A DNA stretch of 64,000 nt from Heracleum sosnowskyi. Its lineage: Eukaryota; Streptophyta; Magnoliopsida; Apiales; Apiaceae. The DNA lies in the NCBI GenBank assembly GCA_030848705.1, contig CM061241.1, forward strand, positions 82,345,178-82,409,177. The letters are read 5' to 3'. The notes under the pieces were generated by a model. That model made no database searches and had not been told where the DNA came from. It saw only the letters and a program-made list of their open reading frames with translations. Positions 1 to 10,609 of this stretch are shown here, piece after piece. The translations under genes were made by a program, and so were the position numbers. The first letter of the stretch is position 1, and each line of letters opens with the position of its first letter.

Positions 1-14
1 ACAATTATGCTTAT

Positions 15-395
15 GTGCCAAATGATCCTAGGAAACAATGTCAAAAATGCCTATCTGTGAATCATTTGACTCATAAGTGCAGTAAACCTGAAATTGCTGA
101 AGTTGATAACCTGAGTAACCATTCTGTAGGCATGAACTCTATCCATGATTCTTTCTGTGGTAATTCTAACTACATGACATGCTATGTGACTGTGATTGAT
201 AATTGCTTATCTCTTAAGCATAAACTTGACTCTGCACAATCTTGTGAATCACACACACATTTGCACAATCACAGGACAGGATACCCAATCAAGGTTGAGA
301 GGGTGAAAACTTCATGTGTGCCTAAGAGTGTAAACTCCAAAGCCACAACCAAAGTGAAGTCTCCTACTGTGAAAAATGCTATTTATGACAAATGA
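15..395 (+). pseudogene. Retrotransposon gag C-terminal part with CCHC zinc knuckle
   Basis: The frame opens with a Cys-X2-Cys-X4-His-X4-Cys knuckle (about residues 9-22), the RNA-binding motif of retroelement nucleocapsid domains. The following 100 residues are a polar, low-conservation linker that in copia elements leads to the protease. The frame ends at a TGA at 393-395. The reading then continues toward the protease with a further stop near 460, so the polyprotein is broken here. The start of gag is outside the window. Confidence 0.8.
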
Positions 396-472
396 ATTGT
401 TAACAAAACTGTTTCTAAATCAACTGGACCCTATCAAGTGTGGGTACCAAAAACAACTTAGTCATTTTGTGA

Positions 473-682
473 ATGCAGGGAAACATGAATAAAAGAGTCA
501 TTTGGATCTTGGACAGTGGATGCTCAAGTCACATGCCTGGTGATATAGCCATGCTATCACAATTTGAGGAGAAGGCTGGCCCATCAGTAACCTTTGGAAA
601 TGACAACATTGGTTATACAATGGGATATGACAGTGTTAAATCTGGGAATGTCATTATTGAAGATGTAGCATTTGTTGAATGA
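473..682 (+). pseudogene. Copia protease domain fragment
   Basis: The frame contains the Asp-Ser-Gly active-site triplet in the context WILDSGCSSHM, the usual form of copia aspartic protease just before the GAG-pre-integrase domain. The frame ends at a TGA (680-682) where the family has a sense codon, and the next frame (from 698) goes on immediately in the same phase. This is a nonsense mutation in one original pol ORF, not a gene boundary. Confidence 0.8.
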
Positions 683-697
683 CTAAAACACAACCTC

Positions 698-2218
698 TTG
701 AGTATTGGACAATTCACCAACAGGGGTTTCAAAGTGGAATTTGATAAAGATCATTGTCTAATCTCAAAAAAAGGAAGTGGTGAAGTTTTTTTAACTGGTG
801 TGAAGAAAGGAAGCTTGTTTGTAGCTGATCTCAAGGCTGCAGACAAGGGAGAAATTTGTTGTTTCTACACCAATGCCACAAATGAAGAATTCTGGCCGTG
901 GCACAAGAAACTGTCTCACTTGAATGTTCAGGCAATGAACTCTCTAACAAAGAGAGAACTCATCATAGATATGCCTGCTTTGGAGTTTGTGCAAGATGGA
1001 GCATGTGAAGCATGCCAAAAAGGAAAGATTAAGAGATCAAGTCACAAGAACAAGTTGCTCAATACAAACTCCAAGCCTCTGCAGCTAATTCACATGGATC
1101 TATTTGGCCCTGTGAATGTTATGTCCCTTTCCAAGAAGAAATATGCTCTAGTCATGGTTGATGATTATTCAAGATACACTTGGGTGGAATTTCTATTCTC
1201 CAAGGATGAAGCACCTCAAGTAATCATAGAGCATATTAAGAGAGTTGATAGAGAAGCACAAAGCACTGGTTCCTCTGTAGTTGCATTGAGAAGTGATAAT
1301 GGAACTGAGTTTAGAAATTCAACACTGTATGAGTTTTGCAAAGATAAAGGAATTTCTCAACAATTTTCAGCTCCTAGAACTCCTCAGAAAAATGGAGTAG
1401 TTGAGAGAAAGAATAGAACTCTCATTGAAGCTGCAAGAACAATGCTGTTGGATGCAAAACTACCTACTAGCTTTTGGGCTGATGCTGTTAACACAGCATG
1501 CTATGTGCAAAATAGAACATTGATCAATAAGAAGTCTGGAAAAACTCCTTACTCATTAATGACTGGCAAAAGAGCATCCTTCAAGCATCTTCATGTGTTT
1601 GGAAGCAAGTGTTTTGTGATGAAAGATACCTCTGAACATGTTGGAAAATTTGATGCTAAAGCATTTGAAGGTATTTTCATTGGATACTCTCTGGAAAGGA
1701 CAACATACAGGGTGTTTGTACCTGAGCAACACAAAGTCATGGAAAGCATGGATGTTACCTTTGATGACAAGAAAACTCCTGGACTTAAAACAAGTGAACA
1801 AGACAGTGTGCCATTAAGATTTGAAAATCAAGGTTACCTTGAGGATTCTGAAAGTGAGGATGAACCTCCTGCTCAAACTGTTCTAGAAAATGAAACTCTT
1901 GAAGTTGATGATCTTCTTCAAACACATGTGCAAGGATTCACAAACACAGGGGGAGAAGAAGAGAATGCAACTGACACTCAAAATGATCCTGGATCAAGTC
2001 AAGGAAATGAACATGATCACACAAGGAAATGGGACAGAGCCCACACTAAGGATCAAATCATTGGAGATCCTGGTGAGGGAGTTAGAACAAGAAGAGCAAC
2101 AATGAATACATGTCTGTATAGCTGCTTTCTGTCACAAGAGGAACCAAAAGTAATTGAAGAAGCTTTGAAGAACTCTGATTGGCATTGTTGTCATGCAAGA
2201 AGAATTGAATCAATTTGA
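698..2218 (+). pseudogene. Copia GAG-pre-integrase and integrase
   Basis: An HHCC zinc-binding unit is seen in order (WHKKLSH near residue 70, then CEAC near residue 105). The integrase core follows with its acidic triad: Asp in HMDLFGP, Asp in LRSDNGTEF and Glu in VVERKNRTL. The C-terminal region is rich in acidic and Gln residues, as in copia elements between integrase and RT. The frame runs out at 2218, and RT continues in another frame from about 2193, which shows a frameshift near 2190. Confidence 0.9.
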
Positions 2219-3119
2219 GATAAACAAAGTATGGGAACTAGTGCCACCTCCAGAAGGAAAGAATGTTATTGACACTAAATGGGTGTTCAGAAACAAGATG
2301 GATGAAGAAGGAGTGGTAATAAGAAACAAAGCAAGGTTGGTTGCCAAAGGATACTGTCAACAAGAGGGCATTGACTATGATGAGACATTTGCACATGTAG
2401 CTAGACTGGAAGCCATCAGAATCTTCTTGGCTTTTGCAGCTCACTCAGATTTCAAGGTGTATCAAATGGATGTGAAAAGTGCATTTCTCAATGGTGATCT
2501 TGCTGAAGAAGTTTATGTGTCCCAACCACCTGGCTTTGAAAATGAAAATTTCCCAGACTTTGTGTATAGACTGCTCAAGGCACTCTATGGACTCAAACAG
2601 GCACCTAGAGCATGGTATGAAACTCTATCTCAATTCCTTCTTGAGCACCAATTTACCAGGGGTACAATTGATAAAACCTTATTCTTCAAGAAGCATGGAA
2701 ATGATATCATTCTAGTCCAAATTTATGTGGATGATATCATCTTTGGCTCTTCAAATGAAAAACTCTGTGAAAGGTTCTCTAAGTTGATGCAAAGAAAATA
2801 TGAGATGAGTATGATGGGAGAGTTGACCTACTTCCTAGGTCTGCAAGTACATCAAAGGGAGGATGGCATCTTCATAAATCAATCAAAGTATGTCAAAGAT
2901 CTTTTGAAGAAATATGGTTTGGAAGACTCATCCCCTGCAAAAACTCCCATGTCCACTGCTATCAAACTTGATGAAGACAAGAAAGGCAAGAGAGTTGACA
3001 TCAAGGTTACAGAGGCATGGTTGGATCATTACTCTATCTCACAGCTAGCAGGCCTGATATCATGTTTGCCACATGCCTTTGTGCAAGGTTTCAATCTGAT
3101 CCCAAAGAATCTCACATGA
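2193..3119 (+). pseudogene. Copia reverse transcriptase
   Basis: The RT begins with the WELVPPPEGKNVI region, goes through VYQMDVKSAFLNGDL and LYGLKQAPRAWY, and has the catalytic YVDD box (residues about 179-182). These are textbook copia RT blocks. The frame leaves the RT/RNase H connection at about 3005-3017, after which the homologous reading is in the frame starting at 3017. Both ends are therefore set by frameshifts. Confidence 0.9.
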
Positions 3120-3610
3120 CGGCTATCAAAAGAATCTTCAGGTATCTGAAAGGGACTCCTAATCTTGGTCTATGGTATCCAAAAGGCACTGGGTTCAACC
3201 TGGTTGGTTACACAGATTCTGATTATGCTGGATGCAGAATTGACAGGAAGAGCACCTCTGGAAGCTGCCAATTCTTAGGTCAAAGGTTAGTGTCCTGGTT
3301 CAGTAAGAAACAACAATCCACAGCAACATCCATAGCTGAGGCTGAATATATTGCTGCTGGAAGCTGTTGTGCTCAATTGCTTTGGATTAGAAATCAACTC
3401 ATGGATTATGGACTAGTGTTGGAACACATTCCTTTGATATGTGATAACACTAGTGCAATATCCATAGTTGTCAATCCTGTTAATCATTCTACTACAAAGC
3501 ACATTGAGATAAGGTACCATTTCATTAGGGAACATGTTGCAAATGGTACCATGGAAGTCTCTTATGTTCCAACTAAGAAACAATTAGCTGACATATTACT
3601 AAACCTCTAA
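3017..3610 (+). pseudogene. Copia RNase H domain
   Basis: The sequence shows LLYLTASRPDIMFA, then GYTDSDYAGCRIDRKSTSG with the first catalytic Asp, and later AEAEYIAA and the KHIEIRYHFIRE block of copia RNase H. The last residues before the stop at 3608-3610 are out of frame with the family; the normal ending is readable in another frame to about 3680, so a further frameshift lies near 3593. About 700 bp of non-coding sequence separate this domain from the next ORF. Confidence 0.88.
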
Positions 3611-3859
3611 ATGAAGCTGTCTTCAACAGACTTGTGAGTGAAATTGGAATGCTCAATCCTTCATTTAGTTGTTCTAAGTAAGTATGCTAGTTAATTATTG
3701 CAGCAGTAAATTTTCACTGTATTTAGATGCTCTATTCATTTGGAGTGAAAATTAGTTGAGATATGATTTATAAATATTTCAGTATTTTACTGCATACTTT
3801 TCAAATCATACTTTTATGAGAAGTTATGAGTTTTTAAGACATCTCTACATAGGTGATCT

Positions 3860-4290
3860 TGAGAGTTCACGACTTAGTTCAAATCAAACAGACTTATATC
3901 ACAAACTGTTGAAATTGTGAGATTTTGCGATATAGTTCATTTCATGAGTTTGCGACATAGTTCATTTTATGACTTCGCGACTTAGAATAACTATATCGAC
4001 AAGTCTCCATATTTGACAGAATTTTGTTTTAAATTAATTTTATTTCAGAATTTTGATATAAGTCTGACAAAATGCTTGAAATTCCAATACGAGAGTTTTA
4101 GACAGGGTCTTTATACCATATCGCAAAGTCCCCCCAATCTTTCGATCTCTTAGACTTTGCGACATAGTTCATTTTTAGACTCTGCGATATACTTTGCAAG
4201 ACTTTGCGGTACATGCCATTTTGAGACTTCGCGACATACAAATAGCCTGTACATATTCATAACTCCATATCGCAGTGTCTCTATCATATA
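3860..4290 (+). repeat. Degenerate minisatellite, mostly inverted relative to the LTR array
   Basis: About ten imperfect copies of a 12-16 bp motif of the form GACTTCGCGACATAG lie in the spacer between pol and the extra ORF. Most are the reverse complement of the motif repeated in the 3' LTR at 9705-9995 (ATGTCGTGAAGTC). Two copies, near 4112 and 4266, have the LTR orientation. Even the linker between motifs is shared in inverted form (CATTT next to the motif). A plain TA-rich leader and CT-rich stretch (4300-4390) follow before the next ATG. Confidence 0.75.
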
Positions 4291-4393
4291 AATACTCTTT
4301 TCTAACTGTTCTCAACTCTTCATCTTGTCTACTACTCTCAATTCTCAAACTTAAACTCAAACTCTCTTCTCTCTTCTTCATTCTCAATTTAAA

Positions 4394-5344
4394 ATGGCAC
4401 CCAAATCTCACATAGCCTCTTCTTCAAACCCTTTAACGATTCCCAAAGAAACCAATCTTCTCACCATTCCATCTGAAACCGAGGCAAACCCAAGGTACAA
4501 GTGCTTTGTACGCTTTCTGAACACCTCATATCTTCGTCAGGCGTTGACGATGAATCCACCCATGTATGTTGATATCCTTGAGGCGTTTTGGAGAACGGCC
4601 AATTGCACTTTACTGGCAAGGGAGGATGGCACTTCATTCTATGAAATAACCTGCAGTATTGGAGGAAAGGAGTTGGTATTTGGGGAGAAAGAAGTAAATG
4701 AAACATTTGGTTTTAAGACGGAGGGGCATGATGCTGAAGCCAGTGACAAGGAAATGGTGGATTTCTTGACACTGATAAAGTATGCTGATGAGATAGATAT
4801 GGGGAAGCTAACTAAGAAGCATGTAAGGAGGGAGTGGTCGTTCTTGTTTGATGCTCTGCAGAAGGTGTTTTTGTGCAGAAAGACTGGGTGGGATCAAATC
4901 AGCCACATTGCAGTGAGGCTTGCTAATTCCCTGGCATACAACCAGGAAATCAATGTAGGAGCAATCATTGTAAGGGAGTTGGCTCAAAGGTTAGGTAAGT
5001 CTCCACGCAACAGAGGTACTGAAATCTTCTATCCTCGTTTTCTTCAATGCATTTTAAATCATTTAGATCCTCATTTGCATGAATTAGAAGGGATAGACAC
5101 AACAAAGTTGGCTTATCCTAAGTCCATGTCCAAAGTTCTATTTGGTACATTGGATACTAGGAATCAAGTTGATGTAATTTTGAGTGTGACAGATCATATG
5201 CAAAACACATTCAAAACTTACACACTTGATCAACCCATATATCATGAACTCTCTTGGAAAGGAAAGGCTAAGGCTGGTGAAGCTACAGAGTCTAACCCAA
5301 GCCTTCCTAACCCATCCAATAACCCCCTGCAAACAGTACAGTAG
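4394..5344 (+). CDS. Extra ORF in the env-like position of a Sirevirus, N-terminal part
   Basis: A 316-residue frame opens 780 bp after RNase H with an ATG in a good plant context (AAAATGGC). It resembles the unclassified plant retrotransposon protein often annotated at the start of the env-like ORF of Sireviruses: a compact domain with the FVRFLNTSYLRQAL opening, ending in a Pro/Ser/Asn-rich tail. I see no signal peptide or transmembrane segment, so an envelope role is not supported by the sequence. The frame ends at a TAG (5342-5344), and related low-complexity coding sequence goes on beyond it, so this is the front of a longer broken ORF. Confidence 0.7.
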   Translation: MAPKSHIASSSNPLTIPKETNLLTIPSETEANPRYKCFVRFLNTSYLRQALTMNPPMYVDILEAFWRTANCTLLAREDGTSFYEITCSIGGKELVFGEKEVNETFGFKTEGHDAEASDKEMVDFLTLIKYADEIDMGKLTKKHVRREWSFLFDALQKVFLCRKTGWDQISHIAVRLANSLAYNQEINVGAIIVRELAQRLGKSPRNRGTEIFYPRFLQCILNHLDPHLHELEGIDTTKLAYPKSMSKVLFGTLDTRNQVDVILSVTDHMQNTFKTYTLDQPIYHELSWKGKAKAGEATESNPSLPNPSNNPLQTVQ

Positions 5345-6376
5345 TTATTAGGGAGCCAAGTGCACCAGTCTCTCAAAAGATTGGTGTTACTAAAAAGAAG
5401 ACAAAGAAGAGACCCTTAGCTATTATCAATGAGTCTGTAGAAATAGGATGTGAGGAATCTGAGTCACAGCTCACCAGACCAAAGAAGAAGTCTAAATAAA
5501 TAGCCACCACTGAATCCTTCCAACAGGATTCAGATGTGCAAAAAAGGGTACACCTGTTACTGTCAATGGCCTCTCAACAAGACATTGGCATTGAAAATAG
5601 TAGTCTCCCCACTACATTCTGTAAAGAGTCTGCACAGGGTCAAGAACTCACTCTTGACCCCAGTAGAAATAAGGGTGATGATACACCGAGTGGATAGCAC
5701 ATCACAATTGAAACTCCTCCTATTTCTTAGGGGGAGTTGCCAAAATTACATCTAATATTTCTTCTCAACAGAATAGTCATTCTCATGACATTTCTGCACT
5801 TGATCAATCACAATCCAAATCTGTGATTGAGCCAACCTCAAGTGACATGGTGCATGACACTGTGCTCACCACCCAGGAACCACATTCAGTTGGTCAGGGA
5901 ATGCATGCCGGGGCATATCCTAATGACACCAACACAAACATAGAGGATTCACCAGTTCTCACTGGAGACTCTATGCCAAACTCTCCATTCTTTATGGACT
6001 TGGATTTGCCTTCACAGGCACATGGAGATGATGTCACTCATCCCATTTCAATGGAGACAATATCAGACTCCACAGTCATTCCAAGATTGGAGGAAACTCA
6101 TACATCCACCCCCCTGAAGTGCCTAGCACTAGCTCTAACTTGGCTCAGGCCACCTTGATAGAATGGCTGAAACCTGTGCAACATGACAGGGCTTCAGGAT
6201 CATCCTCTGTGCCACCATAATTAATGGAAGAAGAATTGCAAAATCTTCATGTGGCACAGATAGATGAGTTCTCAAAGATTGCCCAACATCTCTTCACAGC
6301 TGGACTCCCAAATCAAGACTATGAAGCTATTTTGCTCTGTCACAAGGAGGATGTTGAGGCTTAGACAGAAAAGATT
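5345..6376 (+). pseudogene. Degraded middle of the extra ORF
   Basis: Short frames in different phases keep the polar, Ser/Thr/Glu-rich character of the flanking ORFs. The piece at 5823-6158 has a direct counterpart in the second element: the SSDMVHDT and PNDTNTNI words match SSDIVHDT and HNDTITNT encoded on the minus strand at 59.9-60.0 kb. This proves a once continuous coding region in the family. Stops and frameshifts divide it here. Confidence 0.65.
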
Positions 6377-7438
6377 GTGGATGAATCCCAACATGATGGA
6401 AATGTGGATGCCTGGTTGGATGCTAAGAGATCAGTGAAGCTAAAGGATGAACTAGCCTATCTCAGGGAAGACTATCTCACAGCTCTAGGATCAAATACCA
6501 AGGGTCTTTCTCCTGCAGATATCTATGAGGCAGTTAATGAGGTGTATAAAAGTCAATTGAAGGCTCTGCACTATCTTGGGAAAGGTCTTCAATCAGAGGT
6601 CTCAACTATCAAAGAGGAAACTGACCAATCTATGATTCAGCTAGGGAATGCTTACCTCTCTGATTTTCCCAAGGTGGATGGCATCCTCAAAGAAGTCAGG
6701 AAGACCACTCAGCAAGTGTCTACAATGGATCTCTCTCTAGCTATGGTGGCTGACAATTTGAAGAGAATGTCCACCAAGTTAGACAACCAACTACATTCTA
6801 ACATCAACATCAATTCTATGCTCTCAGTGCTGTGGAAAAACCAGTATGGTGACAAACTGGTGGATGAGGTTCCTGTCTCCAATATTTCTAAATTTGAGTT
6901 CTCTAAGCTCAAGGACCAGGCCCTCAATCCTTTCAAGTCTGAGCAGCTGTTTTCCAAGGTTGAAAGGTTGGAGAAGGAAGTGGCATCTTTGAAATCAGAA
7001 AACCAAGGGATTTCTCATTCCTCGGAGCTCCTAAATGCCAAAATGGATGACCAAACCAACTCAACTTCAAACATTCTGTTGGTCCAACAACAGATGATGA
7101 CCTCTATGATGAGAAGCATGAACCTGCCTATTCCTGGAGAAGCTCAAGACATCTTGTCTGATTCCAAGCCTAAGGGGGAGAAAGGAAAAGGAAAGGAGGT
7201 TAATGTGGAAAACAGAGGGGGAGTACCTGCCAAGCAAAAGCAACAGAAGATTAAGGGCAAAATCACTGAAGAAATCATCAAGCCAATCACTCTTCCCTCT
7301 GTGGATGTCATCAATGAGCAAGGTCAAAGAAGCACTGTCACTACCACTTTCTATCCATCCACTATGCCAAAGAACATTTCAGCTCCTCAACCAACTTCTG
7401 ATGCCAAACCTATCAAAGCAAGCTGCCATTATCACTGA
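6377..7438 (+). pseudogene. Coiled-coil segment of the extra ORF
   Basis: A 353-residue open stretch lies in the same phase as the ORF at 4394. Residues about 20-140 and 190-220 are rich in heptad-like Leu/Ile/Val spacing with many charged residues (for example VERLEKEVASLKSE), which predicts coiled coil. The end is Lys-rich (KPKGEKGKGKEV). No enzyme motif is visible. This segment is missing from the second element of the window (57-62 kb). A frameshift near 7420-7435 moves the reading into the next frame. Confidence 0.6.
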
Positions 7439-9212
7439 GGCCAAGCTACATGAAGTTGCCAAATCTCACATCTATCATGATGAGGCCTTCCTGGAGTTTC
7501 TGAAAGCCATCTACAACAGTGCTCAAGAAGATACAAGAATCTACAGAGAAAAGATCAAGGAAAGCATCAAGTACTTCACTGTGGCAGTCAGGAAAATCAA
7601 GGATGTTCATCTAAGATAAGTTATCATGGTATCCAATGATAATTACCTATGGCATCTATCCTTTCAAACTCTAGAGAAACTGAGGTTTACTGAGTTGTCC
7701 ACAATTCTGGAATTGATTGAAAAGCATGGGGAGAACAACAGGAGGCTACATGACGACTTGCAGATAGACCAATATCAAAGATTGCCTGAAGTTATCACTA
7801 ACCCAAGGACAATAATTTTCCAAAGTCTAACTCAAGCCAACAGTATTGACCAACTAGTGATTCCTGCAAACTTGACAATGAAGAACAATGCCAAAATCAA
7901 TCAAGTGTTGTAGATGCTGAGATCCAAGAGAGGAGTGAGAACAGCTGAAGAGCTTGAAATGATTCAAATTCTACAATCTTTCTTGATTCATGGAACCATT
8001 CCTGAGTCACTCAAAGAAAGAAGCAAGAAGAAAGATGATGAGGGGGATGATGAGGAGAAAACCTATAGAAGGAAATCTCAAACAAGGAGCAATAAGGATG
8101 GAACAAGTGACAGCAGCAAGAGCAAATCATCAAAGAGATCAAAAGATGCTGGTGAAGACAAGGACCCCAAGGGAAATAAAGAAACTGTCAAGAAGACAGG
8201 GAGTGGAAATCAGCAAGTCAAGGACATTGCTAGCAGTGCCTTAACCACAACACAAGACTCAAAGTCTAGGGTGGGTACTATTAGTAATGATCCTCCAAAA
8301 TCTTTATCCAAGACTTCTGAACCTGATTTGCCACAGAAGAAAGGAGAAGCCACAAAAGAAATATCAAGAAGACACTTCCACAAAGTCACAGCTAGTGGAG
8401 TGTTACAGTGGATGAAAGGGAAAGGTGTGAAGCTACTTCCAAATGATGTGGCACTGAAGACTAACTCTCCCTGCTCCAGAAAGCTACCTCAAGTGTAGTA
8501 TTTGAAGATCAAGAGTGTAGCCAGAAGGAAAAGGATAACAAAGAAGAATGGGGTAATCACTAATGTAGTAGGGATCAAAGTGCTTCCTCTGGATGAAGAC
8601 TATGATGAAGATGCCCTAGCATTTTTGAGAGCTCAAAGAATCTTTGAAGTCAAAGTGAAGAACAATCATCTTGAGATCAAATACACTGATGGAAGGGAGA
8701 AAGAGATGAAGCAAGGCAGCTGTCAATATTTTCCAACCTATGAACTTGAAAGAATAAATGCCTTATTGAACTTTGAAGAAAAGGAAGAGAGGATGTGGAA
8801 AATAGAGATTGCTAGATTCATGAAGATGCACTCTGACTATGAAGAAAATCTAAAGAAGCTAAATGAAGAAAAGAGGTGTCTGAAAGAAAAGGAGATGGCT
8901 GAAATGGAGGAAAAAGCAAAGGAGCTGAGAGAGAAAGGGTTGTGCAGGGTAAAAAAAAATCCTTATATTGTGGAGTACAAAAATCATTAGGGAGGAAAAA
9001 GCAAGATAAGGATGGAGTTTATTGATTCATATGTGGAAAGTGCCCTTAGAACAGCAGCTGAAGATTTAGAAGGCTCTCCTCTCATAGAAGAGTTGATTGC
9101 AAGAGATGAAATTCTAATGGCCATTTCTGATATAAAGAAGAATGAAGAAATAAGGAAGAAGAAAGTCTATGATGATTTCCTAGAGAAACAGTTGGGAACT
9201 GAAGCTATGTAG
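7420..9212 (+). pseudogene. C-terminal part of the extra ORF, one frame with in-frame stops
   Basis: A single phase stays coding-like over about 590 codons and is cut by TAA at 7617 and TAG at 7911, 8496 and 8988; a last TAG at 9210 may be the true end, about 150 bp before the polypurine tract. The middle is a very charged Lys/Asp/Ser region (8020-8260). After it comes a conserved block (8570-8810: VLPLDEDYDEDALAFLR and YELERINALL) that is also encoded at 58597-58899 on the minus strand. The role is unknown; basic and acidic tracts and a coiled coil suggest a structural or nucleic-acid-contacting protein. Confidence 0.65.
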
Positions 9213-9308
9213 CTCAAGGAGAAATTATGTAAGGCTAAGTTTCCAAGTTGTTATCAAATTCTGTTCATCTTTTTATCTTCTTTATATCTGTTTCTTTTTA
9301 TGTTAGTT

Positions 9309-9410
9309 AGGCTTGTTATCAGACATGAAATTGTGCCTAAGGGTCTTACTCACAATTTGGGGGAGATTGTTAGGCTCAAGACATGTCTGAATACCACTAT
9401 TAACAAGCCT
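9309..9410 (+). other. Three-stem nested inverted repeat around the 3' LTR junction
   Basis: Three pairs of complementary arms are nested around the polypurine tract: 9309-9318 with 9401-9410 (10 bp), 9319-9327 with 9382-9390 (9 bp) and 9335-9340 with 9370-9375 (6 bp). The terminal loop (9341-9369) holds the polypurine tract and the first bases of the LTR. The second Sirevirus relative (58306-58404, minus strand) has the same arrangement with different base pairs, so the pairing looks selected rather than accidental. Confidence 0.7.
9359..9366 (+). promoter_or_regulatory. Polypurine tract
   Basis: GGGGGAGA immediately precedes the LTR start. It is the usual plus-strand primer site of LTR retrotransposons and marks the internal/3' LTR junction. 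Confidence 0.85.
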
Positions 9411-10609
9411 ACACTATGTGACTATGTCACACTATATGACCTAGTGAATTCTATCACTGGGATATAGTATAGGTCTCTCTATGTACTTGTCTTGTTCTCA
9501 TGAACATTAGCTTAATCATGTATGCTCAGAATTATAATGGGCTTAGCAAGTTTCTTGCATCTAGAATGTATATAGGCCATTGAATAATTGTCCTGGTAGA
9601 AGTTCAGAAATGTTCATGCAGCAGGATAGAGATGAATAAGGCCCTGAAGGAATAAGTTGCAAAAATTTGTCTAAGGCATTATATAGCAAAGTCAGAATAA
9701 AGCTATGTCGTGAAGTCTCCAATATCCATGTCGAGAAGTGCTACATCGCATAGTCCAACTTGTACTATGTCGTGAAGTCCTCGAGACTCATGTCGTGAAG
9801 TGTTGAAGTCAGCAAAGTCAAAAATGTCTAGATCGTGAAGTCCTCAAACAGCCTATGTCGTGAAGTCCTCAAATGACCTATGTCGCATAGTCCTCAAAAA
9901 GGCTAGATCGCGAAGTCCTCAAATGACCTATGTCACAAAGTCCTCAAAGGCCATATCGCGTAGTCTTTACAAGTGACATCGCGTAGTCTGGAATGAAGTG
10001 GAGTTCACGATATCAACACTTAGCCGTTTACAACAAGACAAATGAAGGTACAAGATCAAAGTCAATGGAAACAAATACTGAAGCATTTGTTTTGGCAAGG
10101 TGGTCCAAAGAACAGATGGCAAATCTACATCTAAACTTGGAGAGAAAGATAAGAGACAAGCAACTACAGAAACAGGAAAGACTCCGAAAAGCGGGTGGTC
10201 CTTCCTGACACAGTTAACCTCTTATGGCAGAACAAGTTGGACGAACAGTGAGGGTAACAGTGTAAATAGGTGTGTGTACTAGTTTGTATAGGACTTATAT
10301 ATATCATGCACACCCTATTGTTAGCAAAAAGAGTGATACACATTTGTTTTATCTTAAGCACTTTTTTCTGTGTAAGCAAAACAAGATACAAACTCTTCTT
10401 GTTTAGAAGCCAGAAATTCAGTTGTGAAATTCTGGAAAGCTGTAGTATTTAATTTGCTTAATACAAAGTAGATTAAAGTGATTGTGTGTGTTGTTTATTT
10501 TCTGCATATTACTTAGCATAATCATATACAGCTTACTTAGTTCTCAAGAATCGAAAAATATCAAAACTATCCATTCACCCCCCTCTGTCTAGTTTCTAAG
10601 TGACATTCA
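9368..10609 (+). repeat. 3' LTR of the Sirevirus element
   Basis: The LTR starts with TGTTAGG directly after the polypurine tract and is about 1.24 kb long. It contains a minisatellite (9705-9995), a TATA-like stretch at about 10287-10298 that could be the U3/R promoter, and a C-rich CACCCCCCTCTG stretch near the right end as in many copia LTRs. No 5' copy is in the window, so age and exact end cannot be measured. Confidence 0.8.
9705..9995 (+). repeat. LTR minisatellite, unit about 18-26 bp
   Basis: About 14 imperfect copies of ATGTCGTGAAGTCCTCAA and variants (TCGCGAAGTC, TCGCATAGTC) stand in direct orientation inside the U3 part of the LTR. The CpG in the core changes between copies in a way that fits methylated-cytosine decay. 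The second element's LTR has an array with the related core TTCGAGAAGT. Confidence 0.85.

Larger units (their letters stand above)
1..10609 (+). mobile_element. Sirevirus-type Ty1/copia LTR retrotransposon, 5' end outside the window
   Basis: The order gag tail, protease, integrase, reverse transcriptase, RNase H, long extra ORF, polypurine tract and 3' LTR is that of the copia superfamily; the extra ORF region of about 5 kb after pol is typical of the Sirevirus lineage. The coding part carries several stops and frameshifts, so this copy cannot make its own polyprotein. The 5' LTR, primer binding site and most of gag lie left of position 1, so the target duplication cannot be tested. The right end is set at a CA at 10609 after the pyrimidine-rich stretch usual near copia LTR ends; it may be off by some bases. 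Confidence 0.9.
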
